The translations under genes and the position numbers were made by a program. Source: Pseudoalteromonas sp. G4 (lineage in GTDB: Bacteria > Pseudomonadota > Gammaproteobacteria > Enterobacterales > Alteromonadaceae). Taken from it: DNA of 64,000 nucleotides. Below, piece by piece: positions 53,386 through 63,769 of the stretch. Every line of letters begins with the position of its first letter. Positions within the stretch are counted from its first letter, which is position 1. The DNA lies in NCBI RefSeq assembly GCF_028875915.1, contig NZ_JAPEHW010000004.1, forward strand, positions 62,001 through 126,000, given 5' to 3'. Under the pieces are notes generated by a model, which saw only the letters and a program-made list of their open reading frames with translations, made no database searches and had not been told where the DNA came from.

Positions 53386-55733
53386 ATGACAAACAAATCA
53401 TTAAAGATTTGCTCAATTGCAGCAGTAGCACTTGCGGTAAATACAGCTATAGCAAGTGAATCAGAAGGCTTATTGAAAGCAAACTTTGCTGATAACCGTG
53501 CAGCAGTAAAATCTCCATTACCAAAACGTTACATTGTAAAATACAAAGATAATTCTTCTTTTATGAACTTTGCTAATACAACAAGCATTGACTCTGTAAC
53601 TAAAGACCGTCTAATGCAAATGGGTGTTCGCAATGCGAAATTTAACCCATCAATTAATGCAAACATTGCTGAATTAAGCGATTCACAATTAAAACAATTA
53701 CAAAATGACCCTATGGTAGATTACGTTGAAGAAGATCTACCTCGCCGCTTAATGGCACAAACACAGCCATACGGCATTGCAATGGTTCAAGCAGATCAAG
53801 TAAACGATTCTGTTGCCTCTGCTGCTAACAATGGTAAAAAAATCTGTGTTATTGACTCTGGTTTAGACTTACCTCATGAAGATATGGGCTCGAATGGTGG
53901 TACTGTAACAGGCACAAACAACAGTGGCACAGGTAACTGGTATCAAGAAGGTGGCCCTCACGGTACACACGTAGCAGGTACAATTGCAGCAATCGATAAC
54001 GGTGTAGGTGTTCGTGGTGTTATTGGTTCTGATCCTTCACTACACATCATCAAAGTATTCAACGCAAGTGGTTGGGGCTATTCATCTGATCTTGTATCGG
54101 CAATGAATGAGTGTAAAAACGCAGGCAGTGATGTGATTAACATGAGTCTGGGTGGTTCAGGTTCAAGCACCACAGAACGTAACGGTATTCAAGCTATTGC
54201 TGATGCTGGCTTATTACTAATTGCTGCAGCTGGTAACGATGGTAACCCTTCAAACACAACTGATATTGAAAGCTTCCCTGCTTCATATGATTCAGTAATG
54301 TCTGTTGCAGCAATCGACAGCAGCAAAGCACTTGCTGATTTCTCGCAAAAAAACAGCCAAGTTGAAATTGCAGCACCAGGTGTAGACGTTTATTTGCTGA
54401 TTTCTCGCAAAAAAACAGCCAAGTTGAAATTGCAGCACCAGGTGTAGACGTTTATTCAACTTATCCAGAAGGTACAGGCCAAGTTGTTTCTCTTTCTGTT
54501 GGCAATAGTGCATACAGCGTAAACGCAATGGAAAATACAGGTTCTGTAACTGCACCGCTTTATAATTTTGCCACAGGTGAATCAATTGATTCGGGTGCTA
54601 ACGGTAAAGTGTGTTTAATTCAACGTGGTAATATTTCTTTCCACGATAAAGTTAAAAACTGTCAAGACAGTGGTGGTATTGGTGCTGTTATCTATAACAA
54701 TGCAGCAGGTAGCTTTGGCGGTACTTTAGGTGATACAAACCAAACATCTATTCCTGCGGTAACAGCTACAGATACTGATGGTGCAACAATGCTTTCACAA
54801 ATCGGTTTATCTGCAACTATCGATATTGGTACTGGTAACTACGGCATGATGAGTGGTACATCAATGGCATCACCACATGTTGCAGGTGTTGCTGCATTGG
54901 TATGGAGTCATCACCCAAGCTGTACAGCACAAGAGATCCGTTCTGCGCTTAACGCGACTGCTCAGGATTTAGGTGCTTCAGGTCGTGATGTTAAATTTGG
55001 TTACGGTTTAGTACAAGCTAAAGATGCGATTGATCATTTAGAAGCAAATGGTTGTTCTGGTGATGGTGGCACAACTAACCCTCCAGGTGACAACGTTTTA
55101 TTAAACGGCCAAACTGTTTCAGGTATTAGTGCAAATACTAATGAAGAAGTACTTTACACATTTGAAGTACCTGCAGGTGCAACTGATGTTAAAGTTGTGA
55201 TGAGCGGTGGTTCAGGTGATGCTGACCTTTACACCCAATTTAATGCACAGCCTACAGATAGCAATTACGAATGTCGTCCTTATGCAAATGGTAACAATGA
55301 AACATGTAACCTTACGCAGTCTGGTGGTACTTATTATGTTCGTGTTAAAGCATATAGCAGTTTTGCAAATGTAAGCTTAACGGCTTCATATACTGAAGGT
55401 AACGATGGTGGCGGTAACGGTGAACTTACGCCAATCGATGACACTGTAAACGATATCTCTGTTGCACGTCGTGGCTGGCAACGTTACACACTTGATTTAG
55501 CGGCTGGTTATAGCGATTTAAATATCACTATGTCTGGTGGTTCGGGTGATGCTGACATGTATGTTACATTTGGCTCTCAGTCAACAACAAGCAACTACGA
55601 TTGTCGTCCATATGAGTATGGCAACAATGAAGCTTGTTCATTCAGTGCACCACAAGCGGGTACTTGGTACATCGATATTTACGGTTACCGTGCATCAAGT
55701 GGTATCACTTTAAATGTAAAAGCTAACCCATAG
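53386..55733 (+). pseudogene. Secreted subtilisin-like serine protease (S8) with PPC domains, frameshifted by a 62-bp tandem duplication
   Basis: Read without one duplicate copy the gene encodes about 761 residues: signal peptide (1-23), an inhibitor I9 propeptide (PKRYIVKYKDNSSF...), the S8 domain with Asp (CVIDSGLDL), His (GPHGTHVAGT) and Ser (GTSMASPHVAG), a PA domain insert (LYNFATGESIDSGANGKVCLIQRG), and two C-terminal PPC domains (YTFEVPAGATDVKVVMSGGSGDADLY and RYTLDLAAGYSDLNITMSGGSGDADMY). In the sequence as given the frame leaves after residue about 336 and stops at 54447, so the Ser and all downstream domains are lost. The rest remains intact in the shifted frame, which suggests a very recent change or an assembly error. 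Confidence 0.9.
54332..54455. repeat. Perfect 62-bp tandem duplication inside the S8 protease gene
   Basis: The unit starting TTGCTGATTTCTCGC and ending GTAGACGTTTAT is present at 54332-54393 and again, base for base, at 54394-54455. Because 62 is not a multiple of three, it shifts the frame; deleting one copy puts 53386 and 54528 in one frame. Confidence 0.97.
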
Positions 55734-55742
55734 CTTTAAAAT

Positions 55743-55768
55743 GAGGAAAGTGGCTAGCCACTTTCCTC
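55743..55768. terminator. Terminator after the S8 protease gene
   Basis: A perfect 26-bp palindrome GAGGAAAGTGG-CTAG-CCACTTTCCTC is followed by TTTAAT. Its symmetry would let it serve the convergent lipoprotein gene as well. Confidence 0.85.
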
Positions 55769-55769
55769 T

Positions 55770-56249
55770 TTAATACACTTCCCTATCGCTTTCTACCGCA
55801 ATACATTGGTTACTACTGCACATTGCTTTAGGTTCAACCAAGTGCTGACAAATCCCCATTGTACCTTCTAATGCATGTTTACTTTTTTCAAGGCGGATAA
55901 TTTCTTTTGAAACGTTTTCGAGTGCCTCTTGATTAGATGTTTTTGTAGATAGAACTGCATAACCACTCGCGCCGCCACATGGGTTAGAGCCTGTTGAAAT
56001 AACATAACATTGCGCATTATTGCCACAACTAACATCTGAAAGTGCTTTATTTATGCTCTCTTTTAATGAACTTATTGTGTTTGCATCTGCTTTTGGAATT
56101 TCCGATTGACTGTTGGTTGTTGTGCCAGTCGTCACTTTTTCAGATAAATACGTTTTCGTATTTTCTGTTTTATCAATTTGTTCTTTTTGTTCAGCATCGC
56201 CACACGCTGACAAAAACAACATTGTTGTTAAACTTATAAGCTTTTTCAT
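55770..56249 (-). CDS. Small lipoprotein, unknown
   Basis: The start is the ATG at 56249 with GGAG 9 bases upstream (the frame continues 5 codons further). The 159-residue product begins MKKLISLTTMLFLSACGD, a lipoprotein signal with lipobox LSAC. The mature part has a low-complexity linker (20-60) and a Cys-containing domain (SDVSCGNNAQCYVIS...NPCGGASGYAVLS...CQHLVEPKAMCSSNQCIA), which suggests disulfides. It is 17 bases behind the yacL-type gene. Function unknown. Confidence 0.75.
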   Translation of the reverse strand: MKKLISLTTMLFLSACGDAEQKEQIDKTENTKTYLSEKVTTGTTTNSQSEIPKADANTISSLKESINKALSDVSCGNNAQCYVISTGSNPCGGASGYAVLSTKTSNQEALENVSKEIIRLEKSKHALEGTMGICQHLVEPKAMCSSNQCIAVESDREVY

Positions 56250-56266
56250 CTTATTATTCTCCATGC

Positions 56267-56650
56267 TTAAGCACGATTAACTTTTAGAAAATCATGCCAA
56301 TCTTGTAATAGGCAGATAAAATCATCCAATCCACATTCACATATATCTGTTGAAGTATCAACACTGAGCATTTCTTGCGTAAAGCGCTCTGATTCTTGCT
56401 CTGATATACCATGATGATTGATTGTAATAGCGACTTCACCATTACATACAGTGAGCACCATTTCTTTACCATTAATTTGAAAGTCATGATAAAAGTTTTG
56501 GCTATGAGAATTAATATTTTCAATTAATTGCATCACCGCGTTGCTTGAAACAGGTGTTTCATCCGAAAGCCACCTAGCAATATTGGTGTGTTCATCAGTA
56601 ATTAATAGGCGAAACCCATCAATAGGGTCTTTAATAAATTGGTATTCCAT
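56267..56650 (-). CDS. yacL: YacL family protein (UPF0231)
   Basis: The 127-residue protein follows the UPF0231 pattern: MEYQFIKDPIDGFRLLITDEHTNIARWLSDE at the N-terminus, a central EMVLTVCNGEVAI region and a C-terminal CECGLDDFICLLQDWHDFL. It is slightly longer than E. coli YacL (120). Function unknown. It probably shares a transcript with the downstream lipoprotein gene. Confidence 0.82.
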   Translation of the reverse strand: MEYQFIKDPIDGFRLLITDEHTNIARWLSDETPVSSNAVMQLIENINSHSQNFYHDFQINGKEMVLTVCNGEVAITINHHGISEQESERFTQEMLSVDTSTDICECGLDDFICLLQDWHDFLKVNRA

Positions 56651-56818
56651 GCTGCATTCAATTTTACAATTAATCTGTTAATTGTACTGTTTAAATCATG
56701 TAACAGCGACCTTTGAAAGCTTATTCATCAATACCTTTACCCTATTGATTACTTAGCACACACTTTTTACGCCTTTGTCTCGATATGCCTATTATATTGA
56801 TTAGTATGATGTGTTCTT

Positions 56819-57259
56819 TTACATTAAATACAAATAACAAATGCTAAAGCCAAAACACATAATGCCATGCGGTAATACAACATGAGGCCAAAAAAGTGCT
56901 GTATAAAATTGTTTTCTGCCTAATTGGTTATATTCATTAGACCAAGATGTACCAATTTGAAAACAATCAATGTCATCATTACTGCCATTTAGGTAGTTTT
57001 CTATCTCTCTAATGCGTTTGTAATTCGCATTTTGAAAGGTTTTCCAATAGGCTTCAATTAACCAAAACAAAAAAGATGCCATAGCTGCATAAAGTAATAC
57101 GTTTATTGTGTTACTAAACGCGCCAGAACTAAGCACTGCAATTGCAAGAGAAACACTCCAAGCTTTAATGGTAAGTGATTTAGCATCAAAATTTTCAACC
57201 AGTGTTTGTAGGTGGAAATATTCCCTTTCTAATAAGGTAAGTTTTTGTTGTTGTTCCAT
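56819..57259 (-). CDS. Two- to three-helix membrane protein, unknown
   Basis: The 146-residue protein starts with a helical cytoplasmic segment (QQKLTLLEREYFHLQTLVENFDAKSLTIKAW). Two membrane helices near 32-68 and a third near the C-terminus (about 124-146) follow, with a cytoplasmic loop carrying YKRIREIENYLNG between. I do not recognise a family with certainty; general layout resembles small SLATT-like proteins but lacks supporting partners. Single gene. Confidence 0.55.
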   Translation of the reverse strand: MEQQQKLTLLEREYFHLQTLVENFDAKSLTIKAWSVSLAIAVLSSGAFSNTINVLLYAAMASFLFWLIEAYWKTFQNANYKRIREIENYLNGSNDDIDCFQIGTSWSNEYNQLGRKQFYTALFWPHVVLPHGIMCFGFSICYLYLM

Positions 57260-57400
57260 GTTTTACTCCTTGTATCGCAAGCTATTTTGAGCACCCAGTT
57301 GTAACTTGTCTACTAAATTATCTATTTCGTCTTGAATATGCTGATAGCTTTAAATAACTCCGTTAAGGTGTTCAAAATTTAAAGTTGGTTCGAGGCAATT

Positions 57401-59428
57401 ATGTCCAATTCTGTTAAATCCATATTCTTTTTATCTTTGTGCTCACTGAGTTCATCCCCAAGTGTTGCAAACACCTTTCAAGTAAGCGATATATTTGACT
57501 TAGAATATGCATCATCCCCTGCTATTTCACCAAGTGGCGAGCACATTGTATTTGTGCGAAATAGTAATAACATTATGCGTGATGCCACTGATAAAAGTAT
57601 GTGGATTATCAACAGCAAAACCGGCCACTTAACACCGTTATTTTCTGATGATAAACAATATTCTTCACCTGTATGGTCTCCATCTGGCGACAGAATAGCC
57701 TTTATCAGTAATTTATCAGGTGAAAAACAAATTCATGTTCATTATATAAAACAAAATCGCACCGCAATGGTAAGTCAGTTGCAATCAGGTGTTTCAAACC
57801 TCACGTGGTCGCCAAACGGAAAATGGCTTGCTTTTAGTCAAAAGGTTGAAGAAAAACCAAGTGTGATAGCCAAAATGCCTGCAGCACCAAAAGGTGCTAA
57901 ATGGGCAAAACCTGCCATTGTTATTGATTCTGCTTATTATCAAGCAGATGGCAAAGGGTTAATTAAGCCAGGTTACAATCATTTATTTGTGTTACCTGCT
58001 GAAGGTGGCACAGCGCAACAACTAACATTTGGTAATTACCATCATAACGGCCGTTTAGCATGGACCAAAGACAGTAAATCAATCGTTTTTTCAGCGAATC
58101 GTATCGATGACTGGGAATACAAAACATTAGACGGGGATTTATTTAAAGTCGACATTCTCTCAAAAGAGTTAACACAACTTACAAACTTCCCTGGTAAAGA
58201 GTTTAGCCCGCAGTTTTCTCAAAATGGTGACAAGCTTGTTTACTTGCAAAGTTCAAATGCGTTAAATCCATATCGCAATAATAAATTAACGCTTATGGAT
58301 TGGCGCTCAAAAGAGTCCAAACATATTAATGCTGATTTTGATCGTTCTGTGATATCGCAAATGTGGATTGGCAACGATACTATCGCAATCAGCTATGATG
58401 ATTTTGGTAAACGTAAAATTGCATCAATCACTACAAACGGCGAATTAAAAGACCTTACAGACAGTGTTTCAGGTACAACACTTGGCAGGCCTTATATTAG
58501 TGGTGAGTTTTCTGCTAATTATAATGGTGATATTGCATTTACTTATGGCAATGCAACTAGACCTGCTGATATAGCAACAGTGTCAGCAAAAGGTAAGACT
58601 CGTCAATTAACAAAGCTTAATGAAGATCTCTTAGGACATCGTAAATTAGGTGAAGTGCATGAAATCAACTACACCTCGTCATTTGATGGTGAATCAATTC
58701 AAGGTTGGTACATTACTCCGCCTGACTTTGATCCAAGTAAAAAATACCCAATGATTTTAGAAATCCATGGTGGTCCTCACCTTGCCTATGGCCCTCATTT
58801 TTCTGCTGAATTACAACGTTTTGCCGCGCAAGGTTACGTCGTCTTTTATGATAATCATCGAGGCAGTAGCTCGTATGGTGAACGTTTTGCGATGTTATTG
58901 AAATATAAGTATTCATCAAAAGAAGATTTTGCTGACCATAATTCTGGTGTTGATGCCATGATAGCTAAAGGCTTTATTGACAAAGACCAAGTGTTTATTG
59001 CAGGTGGCTCCGCAGGCGGTATTGCCACTGCTTATGCTATTGGATTAACAGACCGCTTTGCAGCTGCTGTAGTTGTTAAACCTGTTATTAATTGGCTCAG
59101 CAAGGTATTAACCGCTGATAGTGGCCTTCGTCAAATTCCTACACAGTTTCCTGGCATGCCATGGGATCACGTTGAGCACTATTGGCAGCGTTCTCCGCTT
59201 TCTCTTGTTGGCAATGTAACAACCCCAACTATGCTTATAACAGGTGAAAAAGATTTAAGAACGCCTATGGCTGAAACTGAACAATACTACCAAGCACTCA
59301 AGCTTAAAAAAGTTGATTCAGTGCTTATCAAAATACCGGGCGCATACCATGGTATTGCAAGTAAGCCATCGCGAATGATCAGTAAAATTGAACACACGCT
59401 AGCGTGGTTTGAAAAATATAAAAAGTAA
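57401..59428 (+). CDS. S9 family prolyl oligopeptidase / acylaminoacyl peptidase
   Basis: The 675-residue protein has a signal peptide (about 1-23), an N-terminal beta-propeller (about 25-430, repeats such as SPVWSPSGDRIAFISN and NLTWSPNGKWLAFSQ) and a C-terminal alpha/beta hydrolase domain. The catalytic triad is visible: Ser in GGSAGGIATAY (about 536), Asp in TGEKDLRTPM (about 614) and His in GAYHGIA (about 649). It probably cleaves dipeptides or short peptides in the periplasm. GAGG precedes the ATG. Confidence 0.92.
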   Translation: MSNSVKSIFFLSLCSLSSSPSVANTFQVSDIFDLEYASSPAISPSGEHIVFVRNSNNIMRDATDKSMWIINSKTGHLTPLFSDDKQYSSPVWSPSGDRIAFISNLSGEKQIHVHYIKQNRTAMVSQLQSGVSNLTWSPNGKWLAFSQKVEEKPSVIAKMPAAPKGAKWAKPAIVIDSAYYQADGKGLIKPGYNHLFVLPAEGGTAQQLTFGNYHHNGRLAWTKDSKSIVFSANRIDDWEYKTLDGDLFKVDILSKELTQLTNFPGKEFSPQFSQNGDKLVYLQSSNALNPYRNNKLTLMDWRSKESKHINADFDRSVISQMWIGNDTIAISYDDFGKRKIASITTNGELKDLTDSVSGTTLGRPYISGEFSANYNGDIAFTYGNATRPADIATVSAKGKTRQLTKLNEDLLGHRKLGEVHEINYTSSFDGESIQGWYITPPDFDPSKKYPMILEIHGGPHLAYGPHFSAELQRFAAQGYVVFYDNHRGSSSYGERFAMLLKYKYSSKEDFADHNSGVDAMIAKGFIDKDQVFIAGGSAGGIATAYAIGLTDRFAAAVVVKPVINWLSKVLTADSGLRQIPTQFPGMPWDHVEHYWQRSPLSLVGNVTTPTMLITGEKDLRTPMAETEQYYQALKLKKVDSVLIKIPGAYHGIASKPSRMISKIEHTLAWFEKYKK

Positions 59429-59446
59429 GTTTATCCCAACTAGTTT

Positions 59447-59472
59447 AAAGCCAGTTTTTACTGGCTTTTTTA
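59447..59472 (+). terminator. Terminator of the S9 peptidase gene
   Basis: Stem AAAGCCAGT / ACTGGCTTT with a TTTT loop and further Ts, 18 bases past the stop. Confidence 0.9.
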
Positions 59473-59601
59473 TTTTATAGCTCGCACCAAGCAATAAAAA
59501 GTTACTTTATACTCAATTTTGATAAATATTAGATTAATTACCCTTGCATTTACTTCTTTATAGCTTCAACATGCAACTATCATCAACGAATATCAATAAA
59601 A

Positions 59602-60702
59602 ATGAATATAGATTATCAATTACTCTCACCACAACAACGCCGCAGCGAGCCGCTTGCTAAGGACACAGATTTAGGCTTTGGCCTACTTAGAACAGATCAT
59701 ATCTTTTTGATGGATTACCAAAATGGTGAATGGATAAATGCACGTATTGTACCTTACCAAAACTTACAATTAGCACCTGGTGCTATGGCACTTCACTATG
59801 GGCAATCTATTTTTGAAGGTGCCAAAGCTTTTCTTCATCAAGACAATGAAATTTATACATTTCGTTTAGATAAAAATTGTGAGCGTTTAAATCAATCTGC
59901 AGAAATTCTATCAATGCCATCTCTTGATGTAGATATGCAATTACAAGCTATTAATGCATTACTCGACGTTGAACGTTTGTGGATGCCAACGGCTACTGGT
60001 GCGTCTATGTATATTCGCCCGTTTATGTTTGCCACTGATGATAGCTTGTCTGTTAAACCAAGTAATTCGTATACATTTGCTGTTATGCTAAGCCCAAGTG
60101 GTGCTTACTATGCAAAAGGTATGAGTAAGTCCCTTAAATTACTTATCACACAACAATATCACCGTGCAGTCAGTGGTGGCACTGGCGCTGCCAAAGCAGC
60201 AGGAAATTATGCAGCATCATTGCGCGCCCAACAGCATGCAAGCTCAGTAGGCGCAGATCAAGTACTCTACTTAGACGCCTCTAATCAATACCTTGAAGAA
60301 GTGGGTGCAATGAATCACTTTCATATCACACGAAGTGGTGAATTGGTCATTCCCGAGTTTACCGACACCATTTTGAAATCTATAACATCGCAATCGATTT
60401 TATCATTAACCAATGAATTAAAGTCATTACTCGACTTAACTCCCGTTCAGAAAAAGATTTCAATTAAACAATTTTTAGCTGACGTGCAATCAGGCGAAAT
60501 TACAGAAGCCGGTGGTTTTGGTACGGCAGCAGTAACCGCATCCGTAGGCCACTACATATTAGACAATGGCGAGCATTACACCGTAGGCAATGGCGAAATA
60601 GGCGAAAAAACCCAAAAACTTTGCCAATATTACAGTGAATTACAGCAAGGTAAGCAGGCTGCACCTAATAATTGGTTAGTACGTGTAGAGCGCATTAATT
60701 AA
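59602..60702 (+). CDS. ilvE: Branched-chain amino acid aminotransferase (type II)
   Basis: The 366-residue PLP fold-type IV enzyme has RTDHIFLMDYQNGEWINARIVPYQNLQLAPGAMALHYGQSIFEGAKAF near the N-terminus and SGGTGAAKAAGNYAASLRAQ with the PLP Lys near 199. The size and motifs match the longer BCAT group (Bacillus YbgE/mammalian type) rather than the 309-residue E. coli IlvE. It makes Leu, Ile and Val from their keto acids or starts their degradation. No clear ribosome-binding site. It stands alone. Confidence 0.92.
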   Translation: MNIDYQLLSPQQRRSEPLAKDTDLGFGLLRTDHIFLMDYQNGEWINARIVPYQNLQLAPGAMALHYGQSIFEGAKAFLHQDNEIYTFRLDKNCERLNQSAEILSMPSLDVDMQLQAINALLDVERLWMPTATGASMYIRPFMFATDDSLSVKPSNSYTFAVMLSPSGAYYAKGMSKSLKLLITQQYHRAVSGGTGAAKAAGNYAASLRAQQHASSVGADQVLYLDASNQYLEEVGAMNHFHITRSGELVIPEFTDTILKSITSQSILSLTNELKSLLDLTPVQKKISIKQFLADVQSGEITEAGGFGTAAVTASVGHYILDNGEHYTVGNGEIGEKTQKLCQYYSELQQGKQAAPNNWLVRVERIN

Positions 60703-60716
60703 CTACATTTATTTAT

Positions 60717-60744
60717 AAGTGAGTAATACACTATTTACTCACTT
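60717..60744 (+). terminator. Terminator of ilvE
   Basis: Stem AAGTGAGTAA / TTACTCACTT with an 8-base loop, followed by a pyrimidine run, 14 bases after the stop. Confidence 0.75.
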
Positions 60745-60874
60745 TCTTTCTAAAATAATCATTAATTTCAATGTTCTAGTCTTTTATATTCTCTATAATA
60801 CTTTGCCGATATAACGCTTTTTTACTACACTTGTCATAATTTTGTAATTTTTCTGTCATATTCAGGGACGAAAC

Positions 60875-63640
60875 ATGAAATCGATTAAAGCCAAATTGAT
60901 GACGGGCGTAATATGTGGATTATTTTCCATGTTACTTGGTGCTTTAGTTTCAGTATTGATTCTTCGCGATTTAGCAAAAGATTTTGATAATGTTATCCAT
61001 CAAGAGCTAGCTGCCCGTGAACAAGTGAATTTTGTTATAGCCAGTTTTAAAACCCAAGTGCAAGAGTGGAAGAATATCCTTATAAGGGGCCATGATGCTA
61101 AACAATATGACAAATACTTAAAACGCTTTACAGAAAAAGAAGCTGAAGTACAGGAAAATTTAATAGCCTTACAAAAGCGTGACTATTTACCGCCAGTATT
61201 AATATCTCAAATCGCCGAGCTTGAACAGCAACACCAAAAACTTGGTCGTTTGTATCGTGATGGCTTAATTGCGTTCAAAACGTCAAATTACAATACTCAA
61301 CAAGGCGATAAAGCAGTATCAGGTATTGACCGCCCGGTTGTCAGTGCGCTTAATAAATTAACCACCGAAATCAATAAAATTAGCCAATCTGAAACTCAGC
61401 GGCTCTCTCTAAAGAAAGACGATTTAATTAAAAAAACTTTTATTGGCTTATCTATAATTACTGTAATAACCGTCACTTTGTTATTCAGATTTATACAAAC
61501 ATTAATAACACAACCTATTAATATTGCAGCAAATATTGCAAGCGAAATTGCAAGTGGCAACCTAAATAACCGTATTGAAAGTCACAAACGTGATGAAATT
61601 GGTCTACTTCTTACAGCGCTTTCTCGCATGCAAGAAAATTTAAACACTGCAAATGCAGAGTTAAAAGCACAAATTGATGAACAACAACGCCTTGCAAAAA
61701 TTAATGGGAGAATAAAACAAGCATTAGATAATGTTGCAACCCCGGTATTACTCTGCGATGTAAACAACCACGTTATTTACGCAAATCATAAATGTAATGA
61801 GTTGTTAAACAAACATTTGCAAAACATTCGTGTAAGCCAACCAAATTTTAATCCAGCAAATTTAATAAACTCTGCAAGTAGTTTATTGTTCGATAGTCAA
61901 GATCAGTATAATCAGCTAGCCCTTTCATCACAGCAACAGGTCGAATGTGAACTTACCTATCAAAATACCATTTTATCTGTGATTGCAGGTCCAGTAACTG
62001 ATGACAGTGCATCCATAATTGGTGTGGTATATGAATTTGTCGATTTAACAGAGCAGCGCCTTGCTGAACAACAGGTAGATAGCATTATTACTGCGGCTGT
62101 ATCAGGTCAACTTGAAACACGCATTAACTGCCAGGAATTCTCTGGCTTTATGCTAACGCTTGCTAATGGCATTAACCAAATGCTTGACGCAATTGTAAAG
62201 CCAATTCATCAAACACAAAATTACCTCACATTAATTGGTAACGGCAACATACCAAAACACATTGAAGGTGATTATCAAGGTGACTTTTTATCGATAAAAC
62301 AAAGCCTTGAACAATCGTGCTTTGCTATTGCCAAATTAATAGAAGACACCAATGCGATTGTTAATAGTGCATCTATTGGCGAACTTACAAAACGTGCAAA
62401 TGCCGACAAGCATAAGGGAGATTATCAAAAGATAATTAGCGGTATAAATGCAACCTTAGATTCTATTGTCACACCCATTAATCAAACATCACGTTACTTA
62501 AACGACATTGCCAACGGCCAAATCCCTAAACAGATCAGTAATGATTACCAAGGAGATTTTTTACAAGTAAAACAGAGCCTGCAAACAAGCTGCTCAGCAA
62601 TAGAACGTTTAATTTCAGATACCAACACATTGGTAGATGCGGCATCAAATGGAAAACTAACAGTAAGGGCCGATAGCAAAGAACATAACGGCGATTTTGC
62701 CAAAATTGTTATTGGTATTAATGACACACTAGACGCCATTACAAAACCCTTACAAGAATGCCAAGAAGTTATGCAAGCGTTAGCCATTGGTGATTTATCA
62801 AAATCGGTAAATGGTGACTACAGTGGCGACTTTAATAACTTAAAACAATCTGTAAATACCAGTGTTGATAATTTATCTGCCTTGGTTAAACAAATTTCTA
62901 ACACTGCGTCACATATCACTAATTCTGCTGATGACATAAAGCATGGCATTAATGATTTAAGTAGTCGTACCGAATCACAAGCAGCGTCGATTGAAGAAAC
63001 CACAGCTTCAATGCATGAAATAACTGAAACAGTAAGACGCAACTCAGAAAATGCACAAGTTGCTAATATGCTTGCGGCAAATGCAGACGAGCAAGCGCAA
63101 GAAGGTGGTCGTTTAGTTGGCGATACTGTAAGTGCTATGAAAGAAATAAGCACAAGTTCAGCACAAATTTCAAATATTATTGAAGTGATTAATGAAATTG
63201 CATTTCAGACTAATTTACTCGCACTTAATGCTGCAGTAGAAGCTGCTCGTGCAGGTGAAAAAGGCAAAGGCTTTGCAGTGGTTGCAGCTGAAGTGAGAAC
63301 ACTTGCCCAGCGCAGTGCTAATGCATCAAAAGATATCGCCGGTTTACTTAATGACAGCGCTTTAAAAGTAGAACATGGTATGAAGCTAGCGACTCAATCA
63401 GGTAACACGCTTTCATCAATTGTCAGCGGTATTCAGGAATTATCGAGTAATATGGCAAATATTGCTGATGCAAGCGCTGAACAAGCAAGTGGTATCAACC
63501 AAATCAATACAGCGATAAAGCAAATGGATTCAATCATCCAGCAAAATAATGGGCTAGTAGAAAGAGCCAATGCATCAAGCAACAGTATGGCAGAGCACGC
63601 AAACGAACTTAAGTTTTTAATGGCGAAGTTTTCACATTAA
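60875..63640 (+). CDS. Methyl-accepting chemotaxis protein with PAS domain and HAMP repeats
   Basis: The 921-residue receptor has TM1 (about 9-30), a helical periplasmic sensor (about 31-190), TM2 (about 190-212) and a canonical HAMP (to about 265). A PAS domain (about 280-400, [28 protein letters not shown]) follows, then six HAMP-like repeats (about 405-690) that alternate two types: G-x-L-x-x-R-x units and NG-x-IPK-x-I units with DYQGDFL-x-x-KQSL. The signalling domain has the tip [25 protein letters not shown] (about 769-793). PAS suggests redox or small-molecule sensing inside the cell. The ligand is unknown. Confidence 0.92.
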   Translation: MKSIKAKLMTGVICGLFSMLLGALVSVLILRDLAKDFDNVIHQELAAREQVNFVIASFKTQVQEWKNILIRGHDAKQYDKYLKRFTEKEAEVQENLIALQKRDYLPPVLISQIAELEQQHQKLGRLYRDGLIAFKTSNYNTQQGDKAVSGIDRPVVSALNKLTTEINKISQSETQRLSLKKDDLIKKTFIGLSIITVITVTLLFRFIQTLITQPINIAANIASEIASGNLNNRIESHKRDEIGLLLTALSRMQENLNTANAELKAQIDEQQRLAKINGRIKQALDNVATPVLLCDVNNHVIYANHKCNELLNKHLQNIRVSQPNFNPANLINSASSLLFDSQDQYNQLALSSQQQVECELTYQNTILSVIAGPVTDDSASIIGVVYEFVDLTEQRLAEQQVDSIITAAVSGQLETRINCQEFSGFMLTLANGINQMLDAIVKPIHQTQNYLTLIGNGNIPKHIEGDYQGDFLSIKQSLEQSCFAIAKLIEDTNAIVNSASIGELTKRANADKHKGDYQKIISGINATLDSIVTPINQTSRYLNDIANGQIPKQISNDYQGDFLQVKQSLQTSCSAIERLISDTNTLVDAASNGKLTVRADSKEHNGDFAKIVIGINDTLDAITKPLQECQEVMQALAIGDLSKSVNGDYSGDFNNLKQSVNTSVDNLSALVKQISNTASHITNSADDIKHGINDLSSRTESQAASIEETTASMHEITETVRRNSENAQVANMLAANADEQAQEGGRLVGDTVSAMKEISTSSAQISNIIEVINEIAFQTNLLALNAAVEAARAGEKGKGFAVVAAEVRTLAQRSANASKDIAGLLNDSALKVEHGMKLATQSGNTLSSIVSGIQELSSNMANIADASAEQASGINQINTAIKQMDSIIQQNNGLVERANASSNSMAEHANELKFLMAKFSH

Positions 63641-63672
63641 AAACAGCTAATAACTTTTAGCTGGACATTACG

Positions 63673-63703
63673 TTCAGGTGAAGAAATTGATACTTCACCT
63701 GAA
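63673..63703 (+). terminator. Hairpin after the second chemoreceptor gene
   Basis: Perfect 11-bp stem TTCAGGTGAAG / CTTCACCTGAA with a 9-base loop, 33 bases past the stop. No T-run follows, so termination is likely but not certain. Confidence 0.5.
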
Positions 63704-63769
63704 ATACTGTAATGAGCGAATTTGTATCTTTGATAACTCAATTAAACATTGACCTCCTTTTTTATCATA

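Noticed and set aside
54332-54455. Programmed frameshift as explanation of the split protease
   Set aside because: There is an A7 run in each copy, but the exact duplication alone explains the frame change, and deleting one copy restores the frame.
54292-54585. 97-residue minus-strand frame in the protease gene
   Set aside because: It is created by the 62-bp duplication on the opposite strand and contains the duplicated residues twice; not a gene.
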